From: Hirundichthys speculiger
Taxonomy: Eukaryota > Chordata > Actinopteri > Beloniformes > Exocoetidae
Assembly (NCBI GenBank): GCA_018398805.1
Contig: JAGFBZ010000814.1
Coordinates: forward strand, 5,168,001 to 5,232,000
Direction of reading: 5' to 3'
DNA length: 64,000 nucleotides
In this document: positions 11,876-27,839 of the stretch, one piece after another
Layout of the letters: every line of letters starts with the position of its first letter
How positions within the stretch are numbered: the first letter of the stretch is position 1
Translations under genes and position numbers: made by a program
Notes under the pieces: generated by a model
What the model was told of the DNA's origin: nothing
What the model saw: the letters and a program-made list of their open reading frames with translations, nothing else
Databases searched by the model: none

Positions 11876-14800
11876 AAGGTCATTTACACTTCTGTGACAG
11901 CAGGATTAAAGCAGGATTATGTTCAGTGCCAGAATGTCTTTCAGGTCTTATAAGGCATGGCAAAATTACACAATGGTAAAACCTGAACTGTGTTAAATGT
12001 TTCAGACCTGAAATGGAAAAATCAGTGGATGTATATTAGCAAATCAAGAGAGGTTTACAAAAAAAGACATGATACGTGTTGGGTTCACATTACCTACAAG
12101 GAAATAAAAGTCAAAGTAAATGTAAGAGTCACAGTATTTTATTTTTATTTGCATTTTCCAAATTCCGCATTTTATAATGTGGGCTGATTTGTTTAAGTCA
12201 GCATTTCTTTTGTGCTACAGAGCATAAAACTATGATAAAGCATACTTTTATCATATACTTTCTAAGCTGCATGTAGAAACAATGTCAATAGTGATGAAAT
12301 GTCTTCAGCTACATCGTGATGTCAACAGCTGACAAGTGATTGATCACATGTTGGGACAACACTTTGAATTTTACCTGAACAGTGCTGTGCAATGACTTTT
12401 GTGCTCTGTGTCTGTACTACCTGTCCTTGGATCACTCTCACTGTATCATCATCATATCACTGGTGCAGAGTTGCATGTTGAATATTGAGGTAAGTTGCAA
12501 CACTTTGTGGAGCAATTCAGAGTTGGTGCAACATTGCTCACATTCACATTTTTTGTCAACAGTCAAGAAGCCCAGTGGCATGGCCTTTACCACCCCTTGC
12601 TGGTTCTCCCTTCACCATGAGTACCCCCTGCCAACATCCTTAACTCACCAAGTCCTCTTCATCTGTGTGCATATCAGTATATGTGGATTTCTGTGTGTTG
12701 TGTGTTTGTGTGCTTTGGGACCATCCTGTGTGTACAGTTGTCAGTGTATTTAAGCCATGTCCAGATCAACGCTCACGCTTGCCTTTAGCCTATGTGCACA
12801 GTAGGGGACACTGTCTGGAGCAAGCCTCCTTCTCTGCTGGATGCAAGGTAGCAATTACACTTGCTACGTGCTGAGGGGGCACTGGGGCAGACATGCGCAC
12901 ATCTAAATGATGAAAGCTCACCCTGATGTGAGTGGGACACACTGGTTTTTCTATTTCAGACAATAACCTCAGAGAATTTTTATAATCTAATCTTTCCTGA
13001 GAAAGATATGATCATTTGTCAGTACAGATTATTTAGAAATTGTACAAATTTCAATAGAGCTGATATGTGTGAAATAAGTGCAAATACTCATCGTATCCTT
13101 TCAAACACACACACATAAGTACAAATATACACATACTCTGAGTTTCTGCAGCAATGGGAATGGAGAATGCTGAGGTTTAAGGTCATTTGGAGTATTGGGC
13201 ACCCTGGGGCACTCCATTGTCAGTGCACCGTATCCTTCAGCTCACACATGCTCTTAAATTCACATGGAAGATGTTATGAGCAGACACACAGTTTAAAAAC
13301 ACAGACAAGATGCCACCTGCCAGGTGAGAACATGACATTACTTGAGTCCAGTCCCATGTAAGGATCAACTGCATATGTGAATGTATGGCAGAGACGCAAT
13401 TTCCTTGTTTGTGTCTGTACCATGGTTTGTCCAGACAAAAGGTATAACTCTTTGTGTTTGTTTTCATTTTTTAGCTCTTGTTTGGCAGTTATCACTGCCT
13501 TACATAAACAGATTACTTGTATTTGGTTCTATGATTGGTAACGGAAATGATAGAGGCAAAGATTTTAGACAGAGAGTAAAGGTAGGGAAGAGGGTGAGTG
13601 AAGCAGAGAGTGTGATTAGCTCCTTTGTTGGAGGTCTGTTGAGCTTCATTGGTTCCAGAGAATGGTTCCTAATGAACCCAGCCAAGCTTGGACCAAACTT
13701 TGTGCTGAAGACAAACTAAGTTATGGTGGTCTGACAGAGTGCTGGGGGTGAGCCGACTGATATACAACGCCTGGACATATGGTACCCCCATCAGGGCCTC
13801 TCCAAGCCACTTTCTCATGCCTTGGCTTCTGTCTGTGTGTATGTGTGTGTTCTTTTGTGTGTTAAAACATCAGAGAGGATGCACACAGACAGAATATTTG
13901 TTGTGCACATTTTTATATTTGTTTGTTAACTCCAGAGAACACTGGGGATGAAAAAGAAGGATTTTGAGGGACAAAGGGGTGAGAATCTGGTTGATGGTTA
14001 CTGAAAGCGACAGAGGAGATGGGGCTGCAGGCTTTGTCTTTACAGTTGACCCCAATATAGAATCCTTTCTGACACATAACTAGAAGACATGGAGTGACTG
14101 AAGAAATCAGGCCAACTTGGCTTCTGTGTGACAATGACTTCACCATAACAGATGGATAACAGATTGAGGCAATGAAGGCAAAATGGTTTGAGGACTTTCT
14201 GCACTTCCCAAATTGATGGCAGAAGCTAAATGTGTTTATTGTGAAGTGGATGATCACTTAGAAGGTAGTTTTATGTGTGTGTTTCTTGTGTGCATTCATG
14301 CTTAAGTGCAAATATTTAAAGAAGAGGTCCAGGTGAGCCTCAGTGGTTTAGGCTAACTGTTTGTCATCTTGGGAGTGTGGGCACGGATGTCTTTGGTGTC
14401 CCACCAACAGGGCTCTTGGTAACTGAGCCGGCAAGGGGGAGAATGGGCACACTACAGGGCCACACAGCAGGCTCAAGCAACACTTATTCTACTGGCCAAA
14501 CTGTCAGCCAGAACAACTTCATTGTACCCAAAATTGAAGCTGAAAGCAAGGCAGAGACTTGAGAGGGGAGGGGGCATGGGAAGGTAAGGAGAAAGAAGGA
14601 GGATGCAAAGCTAGAAAGGGAGAGAAGGGTATGGTGGTCTGTGGGAAATTGTGAGGCTGGAAAAGGAGAAGTCAGAGAAAGTGTAGACTTAGCGATGAAT
14701 GGGGTTGGTGTATATTAGTGAGGAGAATTCACATAGATCGTACAAGAGTTCCAGACAGCCAGGAAAAAGGCAGTGGCCTGAAATGGACATTTACTAAAAT

Positions 14801-17800
14801 TGTTTCTGGGATAAAGGAAGAATTTGTACCAGTTTTGTCTTGTCCTGTCTGTGTTATCAGCCTGTTTGATGCTATTCAGACATGGAAATAAAAAGGCAGT
14901 GCATGGACAGCTGGCTGATTTTTGGCATTAAGACATTAAGTCAACATTTTTTGATATGTTTCAAACCTGTGTCAAAAGTAACCTTTACTGACATACACTC
15001 ACGCAAACACACACAATGGTTACCCACAAGCATTGGGCACTTCCCTGCAGACTTTCCTCTGCACCAGACTGTAAGAGGGACTCCAGCCTACACACTTTGA
15101 ACTGTAGTCTGTACATAGTACAACAGAAAGCCTCTTTAGACTGACACTAAACCATTTTAAATCAGTCCACTACTGCTTTGCTTGACCATTCTCTTCTTTG
15201 TCTCTTCTCCTTTCTCCTGCTGGTAATTTTAAATTCATCTTCCTGCCCTCTAATGATGCCAAAAGGGCAAAGGAGTTTACTTAGTCACACCGAGTTTAGG
15301 GAGATGAGGAAAGTCTGTGATTCTGTGTCTATGTGTCTATGTATCCCTGGACAAAATGCAAAAGTGTATGCACACGCACGCGCACACACGAACACACCAA
15401 CTGTGTTTGATCCAGAGCTAGCCCTGCAGCTCCCAGAGACTCAACAAAAGGCCTCCTCTATCCATTGTATGAGCTGTGTGTTTCCCAGGAGAGCTTGGGC
15501 TCAGTGAGAGAAGGGCCCCAGATCGCTTTCGCCTGACATGGATGTTTATTCGCTTTATGGTCCAGCAGAACACCCTTAAAAGGACTGGCCTGAGCACTTT
15601 GACATGCATGACATATAGTTTACGAAAAGAGGAGACAGGCAAGAGGGTATGAGAAAGAAGAAAAGGAACGTGAATGTCTTGACAGATGAACAGACATACG
15701 AGACAGACAGATAGAGAACAGGCCTGTCTATGAAGGTGTTCTCAGTGCACTCATATGAAAAAGAATATTCAGGATGTTCTTCGTCATTTTATTTGCTTCT
15801 TGTCTTTACAATCGTCAGTTTCTTGTCAACCTTGTTCATGAATGAGGATCCACCCAGTAGGTAGAAATTTCTTCCTGATCTTGACAAGCCCTCCCATCCC
15901 TGAATGCATACTAATTTCTTCTGAGCTACTGAGCCAGAGCAAAACAAATACAAACTGCCAGGGCTACTGTTCATTGCTTCAGAAGCAGGGTTTTAGCAAT
16001 TTAGCAGATAGTAGCTGTCTGTTGTGGTCATGTGATTCTTCAGTCTGCTGTAGACAGTGATCTTTACTTGGACTGCTCTTGTAGCTGGCTTGAGCTTTGG
16101 AAGTCTGTCAATATGCCTTCAGTGTAAAATCTGGAGCTAATGGAGGGAAGTCATACACTATTTAATCAAAAGTCCTTCAAATGAGTCAAGCAGACAATAA
16201 CTGATTTTGACAGTTGGAGATTTTTATGTTCTATAGTATTTCACTACATACAAAAATGATTTGTCCGCAGGTGTTCCTGTTTCTCTCACTGTCTGTAAGT
16301 GCTATCTAAGTGCATACTTCAGTTCTTCTGACAGTATCTAAAGGTGTCTTTTGGATTTGGAGTACCTGCAGGGTTGACCACGGATCTCATGGATTTCAGT
16401 AGTGCTGCAGAAGCAAAGTTGAAAACAAACATAATAGGCTGATCCCATCTAATCTGTTGCATGCCATTATCGTCTAAGATATCGCTATACTCCCTTCCAT
16501 ACCTACATGAAACCACCTTCCACACCTCACTCGCTCCCCCTCTACTCCTTTTGAGGTAAAAGCTTATGTGTTGAAGCTGAGAGAGAATGTAAGCTATTCT
16601 TATGGTGTAACCGGACTCTACAGCAAGTTGTTTGATCGTGTTTTGGGCCTGAAAAGCCTTTTTTCTCTCTAGAACTGCCACGTCAGCTTTGAGGGTGCAA
16701 AGACTCTATTTGTAGAGTGCTTTGTCTTTATGCAACTTTTTTTTTTTTTTTAATCCTCGCTTTTTTCTCTCTGTTAATGTATCTTTCTCAGCCAGATTCA
16801 GATGTGAATCCGTAATTTTAATTATGATTCAGAGGTACATGCGTTTACTCTCTTGCTGTTTTTAGATAAGATTATGTGAGTTTTGTTATATGCTGCCACT
16901 CAAGCTTACTAATTTCAGGAGCTTCTTTTACCTCTGTCTCTGTGCAGACATTGGGATTATATTCTTTGCGTTACAACAGCATAGCAAAAGGAGAATGTTT
17001 AGATGACAAAAGCTTTCGTAAATTGTTTTGCTCCAAACTCTTGTGCTACTGTTTTCCCAACATGATCTCATTATTTATATTGCAACACAGGACCATGATG
17101 CTGTATCATTATCTGCTTTTGGAGCTGACTTTCACTCAAATGCCTTTGTTACTTTTTTTTGTGATCATGCTCACAATTTATGATCTGTTTAGTGTTCAGT
17201 GTGGACAATGTGCATGCAAATATCCCCCTCCCATTATGCTAGCTCTCTTTGTATGACAGCTTTCTTCCCAAAGAGGTATGGCTGAGGAGAAGGGCTTGGA
17301 GGAGAAGGGGTGAAATTGTGCTATATGTTTTTAGAGGAGAGATTTGTGGGTGCACACATAGAGATTCACACTTTCCCACATCTGTGAGCCCAGCCCATTT
17401 CAGACGTGAGAAACTGTACCTTCATTTGCATTAGAATAATTGACACTTCAAATTAGCCCTCCAATCAAAGGGGATTATTTTTCTCAGCATATGTGCAGGC
17501 AGTGAGCACTGCCATACTGGAGAATATGAAAGGGAGGGCAAAGAGAGTAGGGATGGGAGGGGGTATGTCATAGAAGATTAACCCCTTCATTTCTTCAACC
17601 CAAACTGGAGGATTTGATGTGCCTTTTTTATTGCATCTATAACTTGATAGTAAAAGAAAAACAGACATTTGTGAGGAAATAATAAATTTCTTGTTCTCTG
17701 AATCAAGGGACACTCTCCAATAGGGAAAAAAAGAATGTGCTTAATACGTTTTTTACCTTTGAACACTTTGGCTATGCTCTTTGTGTTATGTGCAGGTTTA

Positions 17801-18042
17801 CAAGTCCATATTCACCTTGGTGGCTTTGGGTCCAGGTCAAGTGAGCAAGTGCTATTAAACCTATTAAACCTATTAAAGAGTGTCTGAGAGAGTGTGTGTG
17901 TGTGTGTGTGTGTGTCACCCAGATGAATATGGGCAGACTGAAGGTTTGCCCACATTAAACCATGAGAGCAAATGCAATGTTGAATTATTGATAATGGCTA
18001 ATGAAAAGGATCAGTTCAGTTTGAACCACCGCCCTGAGGCTA

Positions 18043-18073
<31 letters not shown>

Positions 18074-21000
18074 TGTATGGATTTCATGGTTCAACATCTA
18101 TTTCAGCTTTTTTTTTACACAAGAGTTAAACTAGTACCCGTGTGTTATTTTTCTTGGTATGGCTCAGTTTTCATTGTTCCATCATGTTTCAGTTACATTA
18201 CAGTGCATTCCACTTCAAAGCACTCATACATGCGGTACTGCGAGAAGGTAGCTGCTGTGTGTTTCCAGGCCTGCTGAGCTGACAACAAGAGAGCCTTTTA
18301 AAGGTTGAGCTGTTTTTCAGAGAGAATAAGGGACAAGGATTCATTTTGGGGGAAGGGGTGGAGAAAGAGGACTGAAGGTTTGGGGTAAGTGGGGGGAAAG
18401 TCTCGGCGCCAGACCCTCTGAAGCGCTCAGCATCCCCCCGCTCCTGGGATGGCGGATGTGTCTGGGTGTATCCATGACAACCTTGCTGCATGCAGGGATA
18501 TACCACTGCAATATGGCTAAGGAAAGTTAATATAGATGTGTCTGTCTGTGTGTGAGTGAATGCTTCTCCATCCAGGCCTTCTTAGATTGAGGAAATTAAT
18601 AGTGACTCAGTCATGGTGAAGCTGCTGATAGACCGCTGTGCATCTCTAAAGTCTTTACTTTTTTTTTCACTGATTGTGGCTGCTGTATACATACTCCTGT
18701 GTCAGTATCTATACTTGTTGAACCCTCCCCATTTAATGGCTTGGCATGGCACAGATGCATGTGATGTTTTCTTATTTTTTCACAGACAGAAAAACATTCA
18801 CTCAGAATAGGATTAACTTAAAGTCTTAAAGTTAACTTAAAATCTGAAAGTCCCCACATAATGATGATAATCTGATGAGTCTGTGTAAAGGACAGAAGAA
18901 GACTTAAAAATAAATTTCCCCCCCCCTTTTTTTTTTAAATAAATACATCTTCTTCTGTACACACATGCACACAGCACGCACACTCACAGGCTTAGACAGA
19001 GAGGTGGAGTTAAACTAAGATCCTGTAAAAATGTATTTCTAACCCCAACTGCCTGTGTGTTTTCTGGAGGGTTAAAGGGCCACATGCTGAAACAAGTAAA
19101 TAATTCACAATGGCTGAAACTCTTTTGGTGTAACCTTTAGAATGAACAGGGGAGGAAGACTTAAGAGACCTAGTTATGTAGTGGCACAATCTAACACAGT
19201 CTAACCCATCCCTCTTTAGACTTTTAGTTTTATAGTACAATGTATCCTGAAACAAGTAATAAGGCTCGGCTCTTGCATTCTGATAATCTTTTGGAAGGAT
19301 CTGTGAAATGTATACAGCTATGTGTAAACATGTGCATTGACAGCATTTAACATGGCATTTATCCTGTGTTTTTTTTTTAGGCTGGATAAAGATGTGACTC
19401 ATAAATGACTGGAGCCTTCACTCTGAAGACATCAAGGATATTCAACTGATCTCAGAGGTGACTGGTCTATTTTAAAATATTATTCTTTTGGCCTTCTTGT
19501 TATATGGACTTTATTTTCACATCAGCAGCATCTTTTTTTTCCAGAGGGAATACTGTATGAAAGTGACAGAGAAATTTTGAGATACTTTGAATCTGTCAAA
19601 CAGCTGATTGAAAACGTCTCAGTGAAAAATGTTGCGTTAATGAAATCCACTGACCCACATTTTCTACTACTGTCCATTTCTAAAGAGACTAAGAAAGGGC
19701 ATTTATACAGGTAAACCACGTCTGGCCCCTAAAGTAAAAGAGGGCTTTTTCTGAGAAGGAAGAGGAGCATCCATTATTTACTATATTCTGGTTGCTAGAC
19801 ACTTAGGAGATAATGCAGTGCTTGAAGCATACAAAACATAGAGCCTCCTTGGTGCTGGCTGGGCTATTGTTGTGTTTTTGAGCATGTCTGTTTCCATCCA
19901 TACTGACAGCTGAAAAAGAATATGTCTCCCCAAGGTTCAGAAGCATGGACAGAAATAGAGAAAAGAGGGGAGGCAGAGAATGACATGGTGGAGAAATGTG
20001 CTGTGTGTCACAGCTTTGTGCAGGTGTGGTGCTCATGTCTGTGCATTAGTGTACATCTTTGTCTGGTCACAACCCTGGATCCAACCCTATACAGTATACT
20101 CTGTAAAGAATCATTGTCAATATTTGTGCATGCATGTACAGTATATGCATTTTTTTTTTTACAATGGTCTCTTCTGAAATTGACTTCAGTCAAGTTTTAT
20201 TCGCTACAGATTAGCATCATCAGTTCCCCCCTTATTGAAGGTTTTAGGGATCTAAGTGCTCTCTACTGAGAGTCAGTAAAGACATGCAAGTTCTCCTCCA
20301 CCCTGTTATCAGACTTGGGGCAACACCCAATTGTCAATTTCCTGAAGGACAGATAGAGATGAAATCCTTTTTTTTTTTTTTTTTTTTTTTTAACATGGAT
20401 TAATTGAGAGCACAACCAAAGATTTTAGGTATTTTTTTTACATAAATGTTGCAATGAACAGCATGGTAATTATCTATAGACACCCAGTGTGAAATATTAA
20501 AAGAATTTGTTTAGACAGATTTTATCTAAATAAACAAATTAGGCTTAACAAATTTGGTCAATCCATTGATCACAGTGCAATTTTGATTTTTTTTTTAGCT
20601 TCATTTCAAAGTGCAGACTATGATTAGGATTAGGTTTATAAAAAAAGATGGATAAATTGGTCATAGATGCAGTACCCAGTAGGTCTGCTATTACCTGTCT
20701 CAAATAATCTGTCTATAACTAAATGAGTCAATGAAATTAAGTAAAAAAGCATATAAATACAGAGATCAAGTTTTCTTTTACTACCACACATTTTTGTCTC
20801 AAGTCACTAAGTTTCCCATACTGCAGATGTCCTCCCCATACTTAGGCATTAAACTGCAGCGTCAGCAGAAAAGATCAGGAGCATACAGAGGCACACATGG
20901 CTTTTACTGAGATCAGCTGTCACACATAGACAGGCAGGCAATGTGTGCCCTTGAGGTGCCGTGAGCAGACAGGGTGGTGTGCTTGAATCATCTGAATCCA

Positions 21001-24000
21001 CCTCCCTTCATCTCTTTGAGTTGGACTGCGTTTGGCTTTTAATGGCCCAGGGACCCCCTGCCAACCCGGTTCTGTTCTGTCCTGTCAGCCAAACATCAGA
21101 GACATTTGTTGATGGAGGCAGCCAAGGCCAAAGCAGTACTCGTTTATATTCTGAATTCCCTGAAAATAAAAGAGGGTAACTATTTGTAACAGAAGCTTGG
21201 AGAAGAAGTCATCCACTTGTATGTTATTTCCAGTGTCTGACAAAAAATAAAAATAAATGAGAGAGCAAATGTGGAGCACACCCTAGTTGAAGTAATTGAT
21301 CTTAATCTGATGTGCTACTCGGTTTTTGTTGTCAGACAATGACACAACATAAAGGCATCCAAACTGTCTCATATGACCCCAACTGTTCTGTGCAGCCTGT
21401 ATATTCACATTCAATCCAAGAATACCTCAAATTCATGTCATTGAGGGCTATAGTTGTATAGAAATATCTTTTTGGAAGAAGGGAGTGTCCAGTGCACCAA
21501 GAAAAACTGAGGAAGGGCTGGAGATGCAGGTAACTTAGGTTGGATAGAGTGCACAGGAGATCTTATGAGGCGTTCCCCGGACCTTGCAGTCTTCCAGTCT
21601 CCTCAGTGAGAGAATAATAAGCAGCTGTAACCCTGAGACACTCCCAGGCCTGTGTCCTTAACTACAAAAACGTTTGCTGGGTGTCTTATCAGGTTCTAAG
21701 GATATCATGTAAGACAATACATGTGAGAAGTGCAGAGGGAACAATGAGAGGAAAGTGCAGTTTGATATAAAGGGGACTAGTGTCAGTGGATAATGCTGAG
21801 GCCTTTGTTGTCTTCAGGTACACTATATTCCTTTCATTCAAGAATCATGCTTTGGTATGTGATGAAAATTTTGAACAAGCACCATCCTTCATGCTCTTGC
21901 AGTGACAAACAATAAGCTCAAAGGTTGTGTTCTTCTGGATAAAGTGGAACTGACTCTTGCACTGTCCAGTTGGGAAGTTTGATCATTTCTTCTCCCTCCG
22001 GATCTTACTCTTTGTACAAAATGATTATTGCTCTAATAAAATGTACTGTGATTTCCATAATTAAATGAGATTAAAGGGCTTTTTTTAATGTTTCCCTTTC
22101 TTAGATCCATAACTAATTCTGATGAAGAGGACGAGAACGTAAATTTCAGCAAGAAAGAAGTTTCAGCATCTCCATTCAGACTCCGTACAACCCACATTGT
22201 ACCCTTTGCTTCTGTACTTCTGTCAGTTATGTGTATGGGACAGCTGACCAAAACGACAAATACTCCAGATTACCTTCTGAAAAGAATAAGTCCATAAACC
22301 ATAGTGACTTTGTTCAAATAAATCTATTTATTTTTACTTATTTATTTTATAAGGGGGAATAGAATGAACTACTGCACATTAAAACTTTATTTCATGTAAA
22401 TGATTGACTTTATCAAGTGTGTCTTTGACAGCTAAATAAAGACTTTCTTTCCTTAAGTGATGTTTTTAATGTGAGTTATTTCCTCTTTTCTGTGCATTGT
22501 TGTGTCTCTCTGGTAGAGAACAGTGTGCTTGACACAATTGGGTCCCATTTCAGCGTGAGAAGAGCGTGGAAGCTGATAAAAGCTGGCAGTATGATCAAAG
22601 CAACCTGTACCCCGATCAAAATCATACACCTGACACAATTGTAGTTGATCCAGACAAACTAATGGAATTTAAAGAAATAAATTTCACACAACACCAGGAA
22701 ACTGTCTTTTGGACAATCTGCTCTGTTATTCAGGGTGTAACATTTTGGTGTTTTGATATCTGTCACATGAAATGTAATTGTGTGTGTGCAACAATTAAAT
22801 CCTCAATATGTCCAGTGATAAATTGTTTTGATTGAAAAAGTTCCAGTACAAGTGCAATGTAAAAATTTACTGTAGTCACATATAACTGAAACCATAAAAA
22901 TTGGGATTCTATCCCCAGCTGACAAATTGTTTCTTATGGAAAAAAAAGGGAAGTTTTCTCCCTCTTCTATCTTTTATAACTCATTCATCTTGTTGTAATT
23001 CTCAATTTTCTCTTTTCCTTCCTAATCATATTAATTCACTCTGTTCCTCCCTGCTTAACATTTATTCCAACTATATTTCTCAGACTCATCCCATCTTCAT
23101 TTCCTTTCCCAACATCACTCTTCACTTCTTTCCTTCAACTGTCTTTCAGGCTCATCTATTCCCAATTCTCCACCCTCAAACCATTCTTTTGCTACCCCTC
23201 TCACTCTTACTTCCTCTCTCTTCCTTTGTATTTCTCTTCCTCTCAGATGTCAGATCACAGTCGAGTCTTCCGCTTGCCCTGTCATCACATTTTTCACTCA
23301 GCCCCATCCCTTAATTGGGTCTGTATCATCGTATCATATCATGAAGAATACTTGATCACAGCAAGCCATGAAAGATGGCTTCCCACTATCCCCTTACAGA
23401 CAGACACACAGTCACACAGAAATGGCAAAAAAAAAAAACATGTTCACACACATCCATGGTCATATGGGACACAAATCCAAACTAATAGCTGTGTCTGTGT
23501 ACATTTTTGCACCTCATGTTTGCAGCACAATGCTGATGGGATGGCTGTACTGTGACAGGTGAGATGGTGTGTGTTCCAACGATGTCCAGTGATGTTTATA
23601 TCAACTTCTGCAAGCTTTTGTGATCATACAAAGGATGCCCTGGAGCCAGTAGTGTTACATCTGCAGGTAACTATCAAAAGCCCCCCCAAAAAAGTCTATG
23701 GATTGTTGAAATAGCTCCCACATCATTTTCATGAAATCTTGACTTGTTCAGTCATCAGTCATCCTATCTACTTATCTCAAAATGTAGGCTGCACTGGGAC
23801 ACTGTACAACACTGTACTACAGTATTCACGCACACACATGCACATAAAATGAAAACATATACTATGGTCCATTGTTGCTGCTTGCAGGTTGTGCTGCATT
23901 TGACAACAAAGCATGTTTTTACTCAACTCAAAATGTATAATAACTCAAATGTGATTTTCATAAGCCAGGCCATGACTTTGGTGCATATACTTAATCAAAG

Positions 24001-24578
24001 AAAAGTTAGAAAAAAAAAGGGGGGGGGGGAATAAACAGAGAACAGACTTACCACAGTGTGAAAGTGTTACCTACGCAAAAGAATTGTTTTCAGCAAGAAT
24101 CCAACTCTGTTCTCTGAGGAGAAAGTGTTTTAAAGTGTCTGCTAACCCTCCTGTGACCTTGTAAGTGATTGCTGGTTCATGAAGCTAACGCTGGAGCAAG
24201 AGTGGGTCGTGTCAAAAAGAAGAAAAACAGCTTCACATGGAAGGCAGAAGCTGTTTGTTATTTAGCATTCAACGCTGAAAATGCAATACTAACATTTTCT
24301 CCTGGTGACTGGGTTGATTTTTGACTCTTAAACCTAACTCGACAACATCTGAATGCCAAATCAAAAATAGTCAACAATGTATCATTGGCAAGTGTCATCT
24401 CAGGGTTTAAACCCAGGTTTCTTGGTTAGAAGTTTCTATTTCTTCTGCCATTCCCCCATTGACTCAAGAATCCAACTTTTGTGTCTTTATACATCATCAG
24501 TTATGCAAAAAATTCTGTTCATGTGCCATTAGGACAATTTTGTCCCCAGTATCACAGATAAAATCCACCCTAACGAAG

Positions 24579-24583
<5 letters not shown>
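11876..24583. other. 12.7 kb non-coding block
   Basis: No exon or known element was recognised. It contains (TG)n at 17891-17915 and (CA)n at 18042-18069, T-runs (for example 20370-20391) and a pyrimidine-rich stretch at 22960-23250. A purine-rich stretch lies at 14560-14690, and A/G runs at 24008-24030. The 120-130 codon frames here (16319-16681 minus, 19010-19402 minus, 12382-12753 plus) show no domain, no conserved motif and no plausible splice context. Motif patch 17424-17470 is listed separately. Confidence 0.55.
17424..17470. promoter_or_regulatory. Octamer plus TCF/LEF-like motif patch
   Basis: ATTTGCAT (17424-17431, the octamer on the other strand) is followed by AATAATTGAC, AATTAG and ATCAAAG (17464-17470, TCF/LEF-like) within 47 bp. 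Motif observation only. Confidence 0.3.

Positions 24584-24610
<27 letters not shown>
24584..24610. repeat. (TA)n tract before hAT-like element
   Basis: A short TA run directly abutting the left terminus of the next element. A second TA run abuts its right terminus. Confidence 0.9.
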
Positions 24611-24613
<3 letters not shown>

Positions 24614-25582
24614 GGGTGTAACGGTACATGTATTTGTATTGAACCGTTTCGGTACAGGTAGGTCGGTTCGGAACGGGGGCGTACCGAACGAGTTTCCACA
24701 CGGACATATTAAGTAGAGGACCGCACGTTGTGGAGCAAAGCGCTGCAGCCGCACATGTGCAGTTGTGCGCACACGGTCAGTGTTGCCAACTTAGCGACTT
24801 TGTCACTTTATCTAGTGACTTTCCAGACCCCCCTAGCGACTTAATTTGTAAAAAGCGACTAGCGACAAATCTAGCTACTTTTTCTGGTGATTTTGAGACT
24901 CACGCGCACTCAAACCGCTAGGTTTGAAGCCATCATTTGGCTGCTGTCTGCCTCGCGAGCCGCGCTTCTCTCTCTCTCTGCCGGGCTCAGTGCACAGCTA
25001 GCGCGAGTTTGTGTGTGTGGACTGGGCGCGTGTCACCACATACACAGGCGAGGCGACGCGCGTGCACCACAAACACCCTAATCAGTGGTAGAGAACGCTG
25101 GCTTCAAACACATGATAAAGGTAATTGAGCCCGGATATCAATTACCTTCTCGTCCACATTTTAGCCAGAAAATCATACCCGGACTTTATGAAAGAATAAA
25201 AAGATTAGTTTTTAAAGAAACACGCTGAGCCTTATTCATGTTATTTAATCTGACTAACAACTTGAAACTGTTCAGTGTTGCAACTGTTCAATTTTGCACA
25301 TCAGATGGATTATTTTTTTAAGCAGAAGTCTGAGCCAATGTTATTTTTATTTTGTTTTTCAAAATATCTACATTTTAGAATATTGTATTTATATTTTTGA
25401 GCAGAATTCTAGCTTTGTATAGGCTAATGTTCCTATTGTTAAAAAGCACAAAAGTGTGTTATAAACAACTAGCACATTTATATTTTGCATTTATGTTTCT
25501 TACTGTACCGAAAATGAACCGAACCCTGACCTCAAAACCGAGGTACGTACCGAACCGAGAGGTTTGTGTACCGTTCCCACCC

Positions 25583-25585
<3 letters not shown>
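24611..25585. mobile_element. Non-autonomous hAT-like element with TAGGGGTG termini
   Basis: The left end TAGGGGTGTAACGGTAC and right end GTACCGTTCCCACCCCTA form imperfect inverted termini enclosing 975 bp. Subterminal regions carry many short copies of CGGTAC / GGTTCGG in both orientations. There is no transposase frame. Bases 24778-24915 (TTGCCAACTTAGCGAC, then repeated GCGACT words) look like a second, nested repeat common in fish. The flanks are TA-rich, so a target duplication cannot be read. A related right end recurs at 54604-54793. Confidence 0.8.

Positions 25586-25644
<59 letters not shown>
25586..25644. repeat. (TA)n tract between hAT-like and Tc1-like elements
   Basis: About 29 TA units joining the two transposons. 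TA is also the Tc1 insertion target. Confidence 0.95.
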
Positions 25645-27800
<2,156 letters not shown>

Positions 27801-27839
27801 GTTGGATGCGGGAATTTATTTCCGATATGTCTGAAACTG

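Noticed and set aside
12382..12753. 123-codon plus-strand frame, Cys-rich
   Set aside because: Cys and Val content comes from TGTGTGT-like sequence; no conserved cysteine pattern.
16319..16681. 120-codon minus-strand frame with balanced composition
   Set aside because: No family resemblance, no neighbouring exon, and length within chance for 64 kb of AT-rich DNA. Not listed as a gene.
19010..19402. 130-codon minus-strand frame
   Set aside because: No recognisable motif, Cys/Lys-rich in an arbitrary way, and no splice or promoter context.
22901..23314. 137-codon + strand frame, the longest outside the Tc1 and LINE regions apart from the (TA)n-inflated one
   Set aside because: It is rich in Leu/Ser/Phe/Pro because the stretch is pyrimidine-rich; no domain, no splice context.
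24459..24772. Overlapping plus and minus frames of 85-91 codons
   Set aside because: Span a (TA)n tract and the left end of a hAT-like element.
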